The notes: generated from the sequence alone by a model not told the origin. DNA of 64,000 nt from Variovorax sp. EL159 (GCF_900100965.1 NZ_FMUJ01000005.1:620001-684000); one strand, 5' to 3'. Shown: positions 42,832 through 53,933, counted from the stretch's first letter. Translations and numbers: made by a program.

Positions 42832-44304
42832 TTACTGCTCTTCGCCCCAGGAGAAACCGTCGCGGGCGATCATCGCGCTCGATGCGCTCGGACCCCACGT
42901 ACCCGCCGCATAAGGGCGCGGGCCGCCATCCGATTCCCAGCTGTCGATCAGCGGCTCGACCCAGCGCCATGCTTCTTCCTGCTCGTCGCTGCGCACGAAC
43001 AGGTTGAGGCGCCCGTCGATCACGTCCAGCAGCAGGCGTTCATAGGCACCCACGCGTTCGGCGCCGAAGCGCTTGTCGAAGTCCAGGTCGAGCTGCACCG
43101 GCGCCAGTTGCGCGGCCGCGCTCTGGTTGCCGTTGGTGCGCTGGCGGTTGTCCTGGGCCTGCGCGAGCATGTGCAGCTCCAGGCCGTCCTTGGGCTGCAG
43201 GTTGATCACCAGCTTGTTCACGTTGCCGGCGGGTGCACGGTAGATCGCGTGTGGCGTCGGCCTGAAGTTGACCTCGATGCGCGCATCGCGCGAGGCCAGC
43301 CGCTTGCCGGTGCGGATGTAGAAGGGCACGCCGGCCCAGCGCCAGTTGGCGATCTCGGTGCGCAGGGCCACGAAGGTCTCGGTGCGGCTGTCGGGGTTCA
43401 CGCCCGGCTCGTCGCGGTAGCCCGGCACCCGTTCGCCGTAGGCCGTGCCCGCCGTGTATTGGCCACGCACCGTGTGCAGGCCCAGCGTCTCGGGCGTCCA
43501 GGGCTTGAGCGCGCGCAGCACCTTGAGCTTTTCGTCGCGGATCGCATCGGCGTGCGAGTTGATGGGCGGTTCCATGCCGATCGCGCACAGCAGCTGCAGC
43601 GCATGGTTTTGCACCATGTCGCGCAACGCGCCGGTCTGGTCGTAGAAGGCGCCGCGCTTCTCGACGCCCAGGTCTTCGGCGATGGTGATCTGGATGTTGG
43701 CGATGTGCTCGCGGCGCCAGATGGGCTCGAACAGCGCATTGCCGAAGCGCATCGCAAACAGGTTCTGCACCGAGGGCTTGCCCAGGTAGTGGTCGATGCG
43801 AAAGACCTGCTTTTCTTCGAGCACCTTGCCGACCGCGGCGTTGATCGCGCGGTTCGATGCCAGGTCGTGGCCCAGCGGCTTCTCGAGCACGATGCGGGTC
43901 TTGGGGCCGTTCAGGCCGGCCGCGGCGATCTGCTCGACCACCTGCGTGAACAGCGCCGGCGCCGTGGCCACGTACATCACGACCGTCTTGGCATCGCGCT
44001 GCTTGAGCAGGTCGGCCAGCCGCGTGTAGTCGTCGGGCTTCGACAGGTCCATGCGCAGGTAGTGCAGCATGGACGCGAACTTCTTGAACTCTTCCGGCGA
44101 GGGCCGCTTGGCGCCTTCGACCGCGCTGAAGCGCGACTGGATCAGCTCGCGGTACTGGTCGTCCGACAGGTCGTCCCGCGCCACGCCGACGATGCGGCCG
44201 TCTTGCGGCAGGCTGCCATGCCGGAACGCCTGGAACAGCGCGGGCATGAGCTTGCGCCACGCGAGATCGCCAGTACCGCCGAACAGAACGAGATCGAAGC
44301 TCAT
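42832..44304 (-). CDS. zwf: Glucose-6-phosphate 1-dehydrogenase
   Basis: Oxidises glucose 6-phosphate to 6-phosphogluconolactone with NAD(P)+, the entry to the pentose-phosphate and Entner-Doudoroff routes. The 490-residue product has the nucleotide fold FGGTGDLAWRK (8-18), EKPLGHD (141-147) and the active-site block RIDHYLGK (169-176) with the catalytic His. Length and order fit the family. It is divergent from the iron/thiamine-type ABC operon; a HexR-like site lies in the 144-bp gap. No edd, eda or pgl gene follows. Confidence 0.96.
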   Translation of the reverse strand: MSFDLVLFGGTGDLAWRKLMPALFQAFRHGSLPQDGRIVGVARDDLSDDQYRELIQSRFSAVEGAKRPSPEEFKKFASMLHYLRMDLSKPDDYTRLADLLKQRDAKTVVMYVATAPALFTQVVEQIAAAGLNGPKTRIVLEKPLGHDLASNRAINAAVGKVLEEKQVFRIDHYLGKPSVQNLFAMRFGNALFEPIWRREHIANIQITIAEDLGVEKRGAFYDQTGALRDMVQNHALQLLCAIGMEPPINSHADAIRDEKLKVLRALKPWTPETLGLHTVRGQYTAGTAYGERVPGYRDEPGVNPDSRTETFVALRTEIANWRWAGVPFYIRTGKRLASRDARIEVNFRPTPHAIYRAPAGNVNKLVINLQPKDGLELHMLAQAQDNRQRTNGNQSAAAQLAPVQLDLDFDKRFGAERVGAYERLLLDVIDGRLNLFVRSDEQEEAWRWVEPLIDSWESDGGPRPYAAGTWGPSASSAMIARDGFSWGEEQ

Positions 44305-44356
44305 GAGAAGACTTTCCTTTGTCTGAGTGCCGAGCAGGCAATGTGCCAGTCGCGAT

Positions 44357-44368
44357 GGTACTTGTACC
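44357..44368. promoter_or_regulatory. GGTAC-TT-GTACC palindrome upstream of zwf
   Basis: A perfect 5-2-5 inverted repeat, 53 bp upstream of zwf and 25 bp from the wider TGTA-type site. It is a possible operator with no assigned factor. Confidence 0.3.
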
Positions 44369-44381
44369 GATTCGGGAAAAC

Positions 44382-44396
44382 TGTACTAAAGCTACG
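44382..44396. promoter_or_regulatory. HexR-like operator between zwf and the ABC operon
   Basis: TGTACTAAAGCTACG has TGTA and TAC(g) arms around a seven-base A/T-rich centre, close to the TGTA-N7-TACA form of HexR operators, which control zwf and related genes in many proteobacteria. It could act on both divergent units. No hexR gene is in the window. Confidence 0.35.
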
Positions 44397-44448
44397 CTCG
44401 CTCGTGGCCGCAAGGCCTTTTTTTATTGCTGAGGCGGAGATACCCGAT

Positions 44449-45462
44449 ATGAAGAACAAGATTTTTACCGCAGCCGCGTTGCTGGGCCTGTCGGCCGCCG
44501 CGTCGGCCCAGACCGTCAACGTGATCTGCTCGGTGCAGGCCGAGTGGTGCAACGTGATCTCGACCGTCTATGCCCGCACGACCGGCGTGCGCATCAACAT
44601 GGCGCTCAAGGGTTCGGGCGAGGCGCTGGCCCAGCTCATCGCCGAGAAGGACAACCCCAAGACCGACGTCTGGTTCGGCGGCACCGGCGACCCGCACCTG
44701 CAGGCGGCCGAACAGGGCCTCACGCTCGAATACAAGTCGCCCACGCTGTCGCAGTTGCACCCGTGGGCCCAGCAGCAGGCCAAGCAGTCGGGCTACAAGA
44801 CGGTCGGCATCTACTCGGGGCCGCTGGGCTTCGGCTACAACCCCGAGCTGCTCGCCAAGAAGAAGCTGCCGGTGCCCAAGACCTGGGCCGACCTGCTCAA
44901 GCCCGAGTACAAGGGCGACATCCAGGTGGCCAACCCCGCATCGAGCGGCACGGCCTACACCATGATCGCCACGCTGGTGCAGATGATGGGCGAGGACAAG
45001 GCCTTCGACTACCTCAAGGCGCTGCACAAGAACGTGGGCCAGTACACCCGCTCGGGCACCGGTCCGATCAAGGCGGTGGCACGCGGTGAAACCGCCGTGT
45101 CCATCAGCTTCGTGCACGACGGCCCGGGCGAAAAGATGCAGGGCTTCCCGGTCGAGACCATCACGCCCGCCGACGGCACCGGTGCCGAGATCGGCTCCAT
45201 GAGCATCATCAAGGGCGCGCGCAACCTCGACGCCGCCAAGAAGTTCTACGAATGGGCGCTGACCCCGGCTGCGCAGGAACTGGGCGCCGCCAACAAGCAG
45301 TTCCAGCTGCCGAGCAACGTGAACGCCAAGCTCGACCCGCGGATTCCCGACTTCAAGAAGATCAAGTTCATCAACTACGACTACGCGAAGTACGGCGCCA
45401 GCGCCGAGCGCCGCCGCCTGATCGCGCGCTGGGAAAAAGACGTCAACTCGCTGCCGCGCTAA
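44449..45462 (+). CDS. ABC transporter substrate-binding protein (iron/thiamine/phosphonate type)
   Basis: A 337-residue periplasmic binding protein with signal peptide MKNKIFTAAALLGLSAAASA|Q. The family-1/AfuA-type fold shows VNVICSVQAEWCNVISTVYA, DVWFGGTGDPHLQAAEQGL, KTWADLLKPEYKGDIQVANP and ARGETAVSISFVHDGPGEKM. Annotation transfer would say Fe(3+), but the canonical tandem tyrosines of ferric-binding FbpA are not obvious, so the ligand is open (sugar phosphate, phosphonate or thiamine). It is the first gene of a three-gene operon with 0-bp and 4-bp junctions. Confidence 0.9.
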   Translation: MKNKIFTAAALLGLSAAASAQTVNVICSVQAEWCNVISTVYARTTGVRINMALKGSGEALAQLIAEKDNPKTDVWFGGTGDPHLQAAEQGLTLEYKSPTLSQLHPWAQQQAKQSGYKTVGIYSGPLGFGYNPELLAKKKLPVPKTWADLLKPEYKGDIQVANPASSGTAYTMIATLVQMMGEDKAFDYLKALHKNVGQYTRSGTGPIKAVARGETAVSISFVHDGPGEKMQGFPVETITPADGTGAEIGSMSIIKGARNLDAAKKFYEWALTPAAQELGAANKQFQLPSNVNAKLDPRIPDFKKIKFINYDYAKYGASAERRRLIARWEKDVNSLPR

Positions 45463-47732
45463 GTGGAAGCGCGTTCCATCGAAGGGGCGCCCATCAATCC
45501 GGCGTCCCTGGCTGCGGCCCGGCGCTCGCAGCGCTGGATCTGGGCGTGGGTCGCGCTGGGCTTCGCGGCGTACCTGCTGCTGCCCTGGTATGCGATCCAG
45601 GACGCGACCTGGTACGAAGCCGTTCCGCAGGTCTTCGGGCAGGCAGAGGGCGCCAATGGCCTGATGCAGGCGGCCACGCAGGGCCGTGGCTGGCTCTTCA
45701 TCGGGCTGGCGGGCCTGCTGATGTGCGCCGTCGGCGCGTGGCTGCCGGCGGGCCGGGCGCAGGGGCGCTGGCTGCTGGCGGGCGGCGCGATCGGCGCCGT
45801 CGGCCTCGCGGTCGCGGGCTTCACCATCGGCGCGCGGGGCTGGAGCTTCGCGGCGCTCAATACGCAGTTCGGCGAACTGGCCACCAACCAGTTCGGCATC
45901 GGCGCGGGTGGCTTCGTGGCGCTCACCGCGCTCGTGCTGCTGATGGCCTTCGGCATTGCGCGGCTCGGCCTGTTCAAGGGCGACCTGTTCGTGGCGGCCT
46001 CGGTCGTCGGCTGCGGCGTGCTGATGGCGCTCTTCATCGCCTACCCGGTGAGCAAGGCACTGGCCGGTGCCTTCTTCAATGAAGACGGCCAGTGGTCGAT
46101 CAACGCCTTCGTTGCACGCGTGTTTACCGAGCGCATCTGGGGCGTGGGTTGCCTCTCGGGCGGCGTGCGCTGCGGCGTGGCCTGGAACACGCTGGTGCTG
46201 GCGCTGCTCACGGCGGCCGGCACTACTTTCCTCGGCACGCTGATGGCGCTGATGGCCGAACGCGGCAGCAAGCGCGGGCAGGGCGCGTTGCGGGTGCTGG
46301 CGCTGCTGCCGATCATCACGCCGCCTTTCGTGGTGGGCCTGGGCCTGATCCTGCTGTTCGGCCGTGCCGGCATCGTCAATCAGGTGCTGGAGAACGTGTT
46401 CGGCATCGAGCCCACGCGCTGGTTCTACGGCATGCCGGGCGTGCTGGTGGCGCAGCTCTTCGCCTTCACGCCCATCGCCTTCATGATCATGCGCGGCGTG
46501 GTGCAGGGCATCGCGCCCAGCCTCGAAGAAGCTGCGCAGATGCTGCGTGCCGACCGTCGCCGCACCTTCTTCACGATCACGCTGCCGCTGCTCAAGCCGG
46601 GGCTGGCCAACGCCTTCCTGGTGGGCTTCATCGAGAGCATTGCCGACTTCGGCAACCCGGTGGTGGTGGGCGGCCAGTTCTCGGTGCTGTCGACCGACAT
46701 CTTCTTTGCCATCGTCGGCGCGCAGTACGACCAGGGCCGTGACGCGTCGCTGGCCTGGGTGCTCACGATCTTCGCGCTCGGCGTGTTCGCGCTGCAGCGT
46801 GGCCTGCTGGGCAAGCAGAACTACACCACCGTCAGCGGCAAGGGCGACGCCGGCATTGCGATGGCGCTGCCCGACGGCGTGCGCCGCACCATCTACTGCA
46901 TCGCGCTGCCGTGGATCGCGTTCACCGTGGTGGTCTACCTGTTCGCCTTCGCGGGCGGCTTCGTGCAGACCTGGGGACGCGACTACACCTTCACGCTGAA
47001 CCACTTCAAGAGTGCGTTCGCGCTCGAATGGGGGCAGTTCGGGCTGGTGTGGGCCGGCACGGCCTGGAACTCGCTGATCACCACGCTCAAGCTCGCGGGC
47101 ATCTCGGCACCGATCACCGCGGCGCTGGGCCTGCTGATCGCGTGGCTGCTGGCGCGCAACGAGTTCAGGGGGCAGGGCGCCTTCGAGTTCGGCGCGCTGC
47201 TGGCCTTCGCCATTCCGGGCACGGTGCTCGGCGTGAGCTACATCCTGGCCTTCAACGTGCCGCCGTTCGAGCTCACGGGCACCGGGCTCATCATCGTGCT
47301 GTGCTTCATGTTCCGCAATTTGCCGGTGGGCGTGCGGGCCGGCACGGCGGCCTTCAAGCAGCTCGACCGCTCGCTCGACGAAGCCTCGCTGATGCTGCGC
47401 GCCTCGACCTCGCAGACGCTCTTCAAGGTGGTGCTGCCGCTGCTCAAGCCGGCGCTGGTGGCCGCGCTGGTCTACAGCTTCGTGCGCGCCATGACGACGG
47501 TGAGCGCGGTGATCTTTCTGGTCACCGCCGAGAACGAGCTGGCCACCACCTACATCATCGGCCGCGTCGGCAACGGCGACTACGGCATTGCATTGGCCTA
47601 TTGCACGGTGCTCATGATCCTGATGTCGCTGGCGATCGCGCTGGTGCAGTTCGTGGTCGGGGAGCGCAAGCTGGGCAGACGCGGGGCCGCGCCCAAACAC
47701 CAAGGGCATCACAAAATGGAAAGCCTCTCTGT

Positions 47733-47736
<4 letters not shown>
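45463..47736 (+). CDS. Fused two-domain ABC transporter permease
   Basis: A 757-residue inner-membrane protein holding two binding-protein-dependent permease domains in one chain, as in FbpB/ThiP-type importers. A long N-terminal part with four to five extra hydrophobic helices (about 20-190) precedes the first domain. EAA loops are PSLEEAAQMLRADRRRTFFT in the first half and RSLDEASLMLRASTSQTLFK in the second. The GTG start directly follows the stop of the binding-protein gene, and the end overlaps the ATPase by 4 bp. Confidence 0.92.
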
Positions 47737-48773
<1,037 letters not shown>

Positions 48774-48785
48774 AACAATGGCGCC

Positions 48786-49448
48786 ATGAACGTGGTTTTC
48801 GATCTTGGCGCCGTGCTGTTCGCATGGGAGCCCACACGGCTGGTACAGGCCCATCTCGCCCCGCATGCGCCCACCGAGGCCGCCGCCGCGGCCATGGGGC
48901 GGGCGCTTTTCCATCACGACGACTGGACCAGCTTCGACTGCGGCACCCGCACGCTGGGTGATGCCATCGCGCGCATGTCGGCCCGGCTGGCGCTGCCGGC
49001 GGAGCCGCTTCACGCCATGCTCGACGGGCTGGGCGAGCGGCTGGAGCCCATCGGCGTGACGGTGGCGATGCTCGAAGAGCTGATCGCCCACCGCGAGGCC
49101 GGTCAGCCGCTGCGGCTGTACTACCTCTCGAACATGCCTTCGCCCTATGCCCGCGCCATCGAGCGCCGGCACGCGTTCATGCGGCGCTTCGACGGCGGCG
49201 TGTTCTCGGGCGACGTGAAGTTCATCAAACCGGATCGTGAAATCTACGAGGTGCTGGCGATGCGTTATGCGCTCGATCCGGCGCAGACCGTGTTCATCGA
49301 CGATTCGGCCGCCAACGTCGAGGCGGCGCGTGCCTTCGGCTGGCACGCCATCCACTGCACCGCGCCGGCCATGCTGCCGTCGCAGCTGCAGCGCTACCTG
49401 CCGGTCAGCACGACCTTGTCGGTGTCGAACCCCAGGCTGCGGGCGTAG
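48786..49448 (+). CDS. HAD-superfamily phosphatase, YihX-like
   Basis: A 220-residue cytosolic HAD hydrolase. Motif I is VFDLGAVLFAW (nucleophile D6, with Gly in the second position as in YihX-type FDLGNVI), motif II lies in YYLSNMPSPYA, motif III Lys in GDVKFIKPDREIY and motif IV in TVFIDDSAANVEAA. YihX dephosphorylates glucose 1-phosphate, and a similar sugar-phosphate role is plausible next to an importer. Its last 55 bp overlap the convergent lipocalin gene. Confidence 0.85.
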   Translation: MNVVFDLGAVLFAWEPTRLVQAHLAPHAPTEAAAAAMGRALFHHDDWTSFDCGTRTLGDAIARMSARLALPAEPLHAMLDGLGERLEPIGVTVAMLEELIAHREAGQPLRLYYLSNMPSPYARAIERRHAFMRRFDGGVFSGDVKFIKPDREIYEVLAMRYALDPAQTVFIDDSAANVEAARAFGWHAIHCTAPAMLPSQLQRYLPVSTTLSVSNPRLRA

Positions 49449-50083
49449 TCGAGTTCGGCCAGCAGCACCGCGTCGTCCAGGCGCGGCGCGCGCGACAGCA
49501 CCCAGAGGTATTCGCGGTCGGGCGTGCCCACCAGCGACACCTGGTACTCGCGGTCGAGCTTCAGGATCCAGTAGTCGCCCCAGACCATCGGCAACCAGCC
49601 GAGCCATGCCGGGGCAAAGCGCACTTGGAGCCTTCCCGCGCCGGGCTGGCCCGCCACGGGCACCACGCGGGCGGTGCCGGTCGCTTCTTCGAAATTGCCA
49701 TCGGCCCGCACGCAGCGGTTGAGCACCTGCACGGTGCCATCGCGCCGGGGCGTGTATTCGGCGGTCACGGGGCCGCCGCACTGTTTCTGGAAGCGGTTCG
49801 GCAGGCGGGCCTGCTCGTGCCAGATGCCCGCATAGCGCTGCAGATCGACCGGCGCCACCACCTGCAGAGGTGCGCGCATCAGCGGTGCGCCATCGGCCGG
49901 CCCGGCCACCTGGGCGCGGGCATTGCGCGCGGCGCCCAGTGCCAGCCAGGTCGCGACACCTCCCACGACGAAAGCAGTGGCCATGGCGCCGATCGCTGCG
50001 CTGGTGCGGCGGTCGTCGAAAGGCGCGATGGCGGCGGGCGTGGTGGTCGTGGCAGACGCGACGGGGCGTTGGCGAAGGGACAT
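49394..50083 (-). CDS. blc: Lipocalin family protein (Blc-like) with membrane anchor
   Basis: A 229-residue protein with a C-terminal lipocalin barrel that binds lipids or other hydrophobic ligands. The family fingerprint is YAGIWHEQARLPNRFQKQC, followed by YTPRRDGTVQVLNRC and DYWILKLDREYQVSLVGTPDREYLWVLSR. The N-terminus (1-60) has one hydrophobic helix (AAIGAMATAFVVGGVATWLAL) and no lipobox, so it is probably anchored in the inner membrane facing the periplasm, unlike the outer-membrane lipoprotein Blc. AGGAG precedes the ATG. It is convergent with, and overlaps, the HAD gene. Confidence 0.85.
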   Translation of the reverse strand: MSLRQRPVASATTTTPAAIAPFDDRRTSAAIGAMATAFVVGGVATWLALGAARNARAQVAGPADGAPLMRAPLQVVAPVDLQRYAGIWHEQARLPNRFQKQCGGPVTAEYTPRRDGTVQVLNRCVRADGNFEEATGTARVVPVAGQPGAGRLQVRFAPAWLGWLPMVWGDYWILKLDREYQVSLVGTPDREYLWVLSRAPRLDDAVLLAELDYARSLGFDTDKVVLTGR

Positions 50084-50318
50084 TGGGGGCACTCCTGGGC
50101 GGTAAGAAATTCGCCGTAAGGTGCAGGCTAGCCCGCGGCGCTTGCCGCGCCTCGTCAGCCGCGGACCACAGCCCTTGTAGGGCAGGGCGGCCGGACAACC
50201 ACACGGGCAGCAGGCCGATGCCGCCGCGTGAAAACCCGTGCTACGGTGCGCATGAAAACATCGGCCGACGCGCAACTGCGTGCAGGACTTGTCACAACCC
50301 GCACAGGATAATGATTTC

Positions 50319-51275
50319 ATGAACCAACTCGATGCCCTCCGCCAGTGGACCACCGTGGTTGCCGACACCGGTGACTTCAAGCAACTCAGCGCCTCCAAGC
50401 CGCAAGACGCGACCACCAATCCGTCGCTGATCCTCAAGGCCGTGCAGAAGCCCGAATACCGGCCGCTGCTCGACGAGACTGTGAAGAAGCATGCCGGCAA
50501 GCCGCTCGACGAGGTCATCGACCGCCTGCTGGTGCGCTTCGGCACCGAAATCCTCTCGATCATTCCGGGCCGCGTGTCGACCGAAGTCGATGCGCGCCTG
50601 TCGTTCGACACCGCGGCCACCGTGGCGCGCGGCGAGCGCATCGTGGCGCTCTACAAGGCCGAAGGCATCGACACCGAAAAGCGCCTGCTCATCAAGGTCG
50701 CCTCCACCTGGGAAGGCATCGAGGCCGCACGGGCACTGCAGCAGAAGGGCATCCGCACCAACCTCACGCTGCTGTTCTCGTTCGCGCAGGCCGTGGCCTG
50801 CGGCGCAGCGGGCGTGCAGCTCATCTCGCCCTTCGTGGGCCGCATCTACGACTGGTACAAGAAGTCGGCCGGCGCCAAGTGGGACGAGGCCGCCAATGCC
50901 GGCGCCAACGACCCCGGCGTGAAGTCGGTGCGCGAGATCTTCAACTACTACAAGCAGCAGGGCATCAAGACCGAAGTGATGGGCGCGAGCTTCCGCAACG
51001 TCGGGCAGATCCAGGCACTGGCCGGCTGCGACCTGCTGACCATCAGCCCCGAGTTGCTGGCCGAGCTGGCCGCGAGCAACGCGCCGCTCGAGCACGCGCT
51101 CGACGCCAAGGCCGCTGCCAGCGGCGACGCGAAGAAGGTGAGCTACGACGAGGCCGGCTTCCGCTTCGCGCTCAACGAAGACGCAATGGCCACCGAGAAG
51201 CTCGCAGAAGGCATCCGCGCCTTCGCGGCCGACGCGGTGAAGCTCGAAAAGCTCATGCTGGAAAGCGGCAAGTAA
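50319..51275 (+). CDS. tal: Transaldolase
   Basis: Moves a dihydroxyacetone unit between sedoheptulose 7-phosphate and fructose 6-phosphate in the pentose-phosphate pathway. The 318-residue, TalB-type product has [12 protein letters not shown] (30-41), the Schiff-base lysine K126 in [11 protein letters not shown], and [15 protein letters not shown] and [13 protein letters not shown] in the phosphate-binding region. The ATG at 50319 has AGGA upstream. pgi follows 2 bp after its stop, so the two are coupled in transcription. Confidence 0.96.
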   Translation: MNQLDALRQWTTVVADTGDFKQLSASKPQDATTNPSLILKAVQKPEYRPLLDETVKKHAGKPLDEVIDRLLVRFGTEILSIIPGRVSTEVDARLSFDTAATVARGERIVALYKAEGIDTEKRLLIKVASTWEGIEAARALQQKGIRTNLTLLFSFAQAVACGAAGVQLISPFVGRIYDWYKKSAGAKWDEAANAGANDPGVKSVREIFNYYKQQGIKTEVMGASFRNVGQIQALAGCDLLTISPELLAELAASNAPLEHALDAKAAASGDAKKVSYDEAGFRFALNEDAMATEKLAEGIRAFAADAVKLEKLMLESGK

Positions 51276-51277
51276 AC

Positions 51278-52837
51278 ATGGCCATGACCCTTCGCTGCGA
51301 CCGTGCGCCGGCTTGGGCGCAACTGCAGGCTTACTTCGAGACGGCGGGCCGCCAGTTCGATGTGCGCCACGCCTTTGTCGACGACGCAGGGCGCTACGAG
51401 CGCTTCAGCCAGGAGGCGCCGTACGTGTTCGCCGACCTGTCGAAGAACCTGATCGACACGCGCATCGAAGAGCTGCTACTGACGCTGGCGCGCGAATGCG
51501 GCCTCGAAGCGCATCGCGACGCCATGTTCGCGGGCGAGCACATCAACAACACCGAAGACCGCGCCGTGCTGCACACGCTGCTGCGCGCGCCGGCGAATGC
51601 GCCGACCGGTCCGAAGACGGTGAACGAGCTGCGCGAAGTGCACACCACGCTCGACGCCATGCTGGCCTATGCCGAGAAGGTGCGCGCCGACCACACGATC
51701 ACCGACGTGGTCAACATCGGCATCGGCGGCTCCGACCTCGGCCCGCAGATGGCGGTGCTGGCGCTCGCGGAGTTCGCGGCGCCGGGCAAGCGCTTTCACT
51801 TCGTCTCGAACGTCGACGGCCACGAGCTGGCGGGCGTGCTGCAGGGGCTGGCACCCGAGCACACGCTCTTCCTCATTGCCTCGAAGACCTTCACCACCGC
51901 CGAGACGATGACCAACGCGCTCTCGGCCAAGCGCTGGTACGAGCAATCGGGCGGCACCGACATCGCGGGCCACTTCGCCGCGCTCACCACCAACGTCGAG
52001 GCCGCGAAGAAGTTCGGCATCGACATCACCTTCGGCTTCTGGGACTGGGTGGGCGGCCGCTATTCGCTGTGGTCGGCCATCGGCCTGCCGATTGCGCTGG
52101 CCATCGGCGCGGACGGTTTCCGCCGGCTGCTCGCGGGCGCGCATGCGATGGACGAGCACTTCCGCACCGCACCGCTGGCGCGGAACCTGCCGGTGCGCCT
52201 GGGCCTGCTCGACGTCTGGTATCGCAACTTCCACAAGTTCACCAGCCGCAGCATCGCGCCGTACCACAGCGCGCTCAAGCGCGTGCCGGCCTACCTGCAG
52301 CAACTGGAGATGGAAAGCAACGGCAAGCAGGTCGATGCGAGCGGCAAGCCCGTGGCCTCCGGCACTTCGCCGGTGCTCTGGGGCGAGCCCGGCACCAACG
52401 GCCAGCACGCCTACTTCCAGATGTTGCACCAGGGCACCGACGTGATCCCGCTCGAATTCGTGGCGGTGCGCGACGCGGCGCACGACCTCGAAGGCCATCA
52501 CCCCAAGCTGCTGGCCAATGCGCTCGCGCAGGCGCAGGCGCTGATGGTGGGCAAGCTCGATGCGGGCGGGCACAAGAACTTTCCGGGCAACCGGCCGAGC
52601 ACCTTCTTCGTGTTCGAGAAGCTCACGCCCGAATCGCTCGGTGCCTTCCTGGCGCTGTACGAGCACCGCGTGTTCACCAGCGGCGCGCTGTGGGGCATCA
52701 ACAGCTTCGACCAATGGGGGGTGGAGCTGGGCAAGGTGCTGGCGCGCGACATCGAGCCGCGCCTCGCATCGGGCGACATCACGGGGCTCGATGCCTCGAC
52801 GGCGGGCCTGCTGAAGCGCCTCAGCCCGCAGCAGTAG
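51278..52837 (+). CDS. pgi: Glucose-6-phosphate isomerase
   Basis: Interconverts glucose 6-phosphate and fructose 6-phosphate. The 519-residue product shows VNIGIGGSDLGPQM (phosphate binding), the SKTFTTAETMTNA block, FGFWDWVGGRYSLWSAIGL, GEPGTNGQHAYFQMLHQGT (active-site Glu and His region) and a C-terminal GINSFDQWGVELGK signature. It follows tal by 2 bp. The last 17 bp overlap the convergent pdxA-like gene. Confidence 0.97.
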   Translation: MAMTLRCDRAPAWAQLQAYFETAGRQFDVRHAFVDDAGRYERFSQEAPYVFADLSKNLIDTRIEELLLTLARECGLEAHRDAMFAGEHINNTEDRAVLHTLLRAPANAPTGPKTVNELREVHTTLDAMLAYAEKVRADHTITDVVNIGIGGSDLGPQMAVLALAEFAAPGKRFHFVSNVDGHELAGVLQGLAPEHTLFLIASKTFTTAETMTNALSAKRWYEQSGGTDIAGHFAALTTNVEAAKKFGIDITFGFWDWVGGRYSLWSAIGLPIALAIGADGFRRLLAGAHAMDEHFRTAPLARNLPVRLGLLDVWYRNFHKFTSRSIAPYHSALKRVPAYLQQLEMESNGKQVDASGKPVASGTSPVLWGEPGTNGQHAYFQMLHQGTDVIPLEFVAVRDAAHDLEGHHPKLLANALAQAQALMVGKLDAGGHKNFPGNRPSTFFVFEKLTPESLGAFLALYEHRVFTSGALWGINSFDQWGVELGKVLARDIEPRLASGDITGLDASTAGLLKRLSPQQ

Positions 52838-53891
52838 CCGCCGCTTCGGCGGGTGCCCGCACGGGCGCCCCGCTGGCCATGCGCACGCACAGGTCGAAGG
52901 CCTGCTGGAGCCCTTCGATCTGCGCCACGCCTTTTCCGGCAATGTCGAAGGCACTGCCGCTGGCCGAGGTGGCCACCGGCACTGGCAGGCCGCCATGCAG
53001 CGTGACACCCTGCTCGAAGCCCATGAGCTTCATCGCGATCTGGCCCTGGTCGTGGTACATCGACACCACCGCATCCACGTCGCCGCGCCGCGCGCCGATG
53101 AACACCGTGTCGGGCGAGAACGGGCCGCGCGCATCGAAGCCTTCGGCGCGCAGCTGCTCGATGGCCGGCGCGATGATCTCGATTTCTTCCATGCCGATGG
53201 AGCCGCCGTCGCCCGCATGCGGGTTGAGCCCCGTCACCGCGATGCGCGGCTGCGCCACCCCCGCGCGGCGCAGGGCCGAGGCGATGATCTTCACGGCGTC
53301 GCGCACGCCCTCGACGGTGATGTGGCTCGCCACGTCCTTCAGCGGAATGTGCGAGGTCACGCGCGAAGTCCACAGCGAGCCCGTGAGGTTGAACTCGCAG
53401 ACGAAGCCGGTGACGGCAAAGCGCTCCTGCATGTAGCGCAGTTCGTCCTCGTGCGTGAGGCCGCCCAGGCGCAGCGAATGCTTGTTGAGCGGCGCGAAGA
53501 GAATCGCCTCGGCCTGCCCGCGCCGAACAGTGGCCGTCGCCAGTTCCAGTGCCTCGAAAGACGCGCGGCCGGACTGCACGTTCGACTCGCCGAGCACCGG
53601 CTCCTGCCCCTGCATCCAGTCGCGTGCGAGCAGGGTGGGACGGCCGTCCTCGAATCGCAGCGCATCGAGATGCTCGATGGGCAGCACGTCGAGCCTGGCG
53701 CCCGCCACGCGCTCGCCCGCGGCCAGCACGGCCGGGTCGGCAATCAGCAGCACGCGCGCGGCATCGAGATTGCGCTGGCGCGCCAGCAGCTTCACGGCCA
53801 TTTCGGGGCCGATGCCGCTGGGGTCGCCGAGCAGCACGACGATGCGGGGTTTGGCGGAGATCACGCCGGAGGGGCTTGAAGGGGTGGACAT
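52821..53891 (-). CDS. pdxA: PdxA-family 4-phospho-hydroxythreonine dehydrogenase
   Basis: An NAD-dependent, metal-requiring oxidative decarboxylase. The 356-residue product has GDPSGIGPEMAVKLL at the N-terminus, the metal histidines in TSHIPLKDV, LNPHAGDGGSIGMEE and MYHDQGQIAMKLMGFE, and the C-terminal TSASGSAFDIAGKG. True PdxA makes the vitamin B6 precursor, but pdxA is usually near ksgA/surA. Here it lies 42 bp downstream of a Bug-type uptake protein with a divergent LysR regulator, which suggests a PdxA2-like catabolic role on a four-carbon sugar acid or related substrate. Confidence 0.88.
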   Translation of the reverse strand: MSTPSSPSGVISAKPRIVVLLGDPSGIGPEMAVKLLARQRNLDAARVLLIADPAVLAAGERVAGARLDVLPIEHLDALRFEDGRPTLLARDWMQGQEPVLGESNVQSGRASFEALELATATVRRGQAEAILFAPLNKHSLRLGGLTHEDELRYMQERFAVTGFVCEFNLTGSLWTSRVTSHIPLKDVASHITVEGVRDAVKIIASALRRAGVAQPRIAVTGLNPHAGDGGSIGMEEIEIIAPAIEQLRAEGFDARGPFSPDTVFIGARRGDVDAVVSMYHDQGQIAMKLMGFEQGVTLHGGLPVPVATSASGSAFDIAGKGVAQIEGLQQAFDLCVRMASGAPVRAPAEAAATAAG

Positions 53892-53933
53892 GTCGGTCGG
53901 ATGCGGTTGAAAAAAAAGAAGAAGGGGGCGGCT

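Noticed and set aside
44392-47712. Very long open frame on the minus strand opposite the ABC binding protein and permease genes
   Set aside because: The plus strand encodes clear transporter domains. The antisense product is a His/Arg/Gln-rich low-complexity chain typical of shadow frames in GC-rich DNA.
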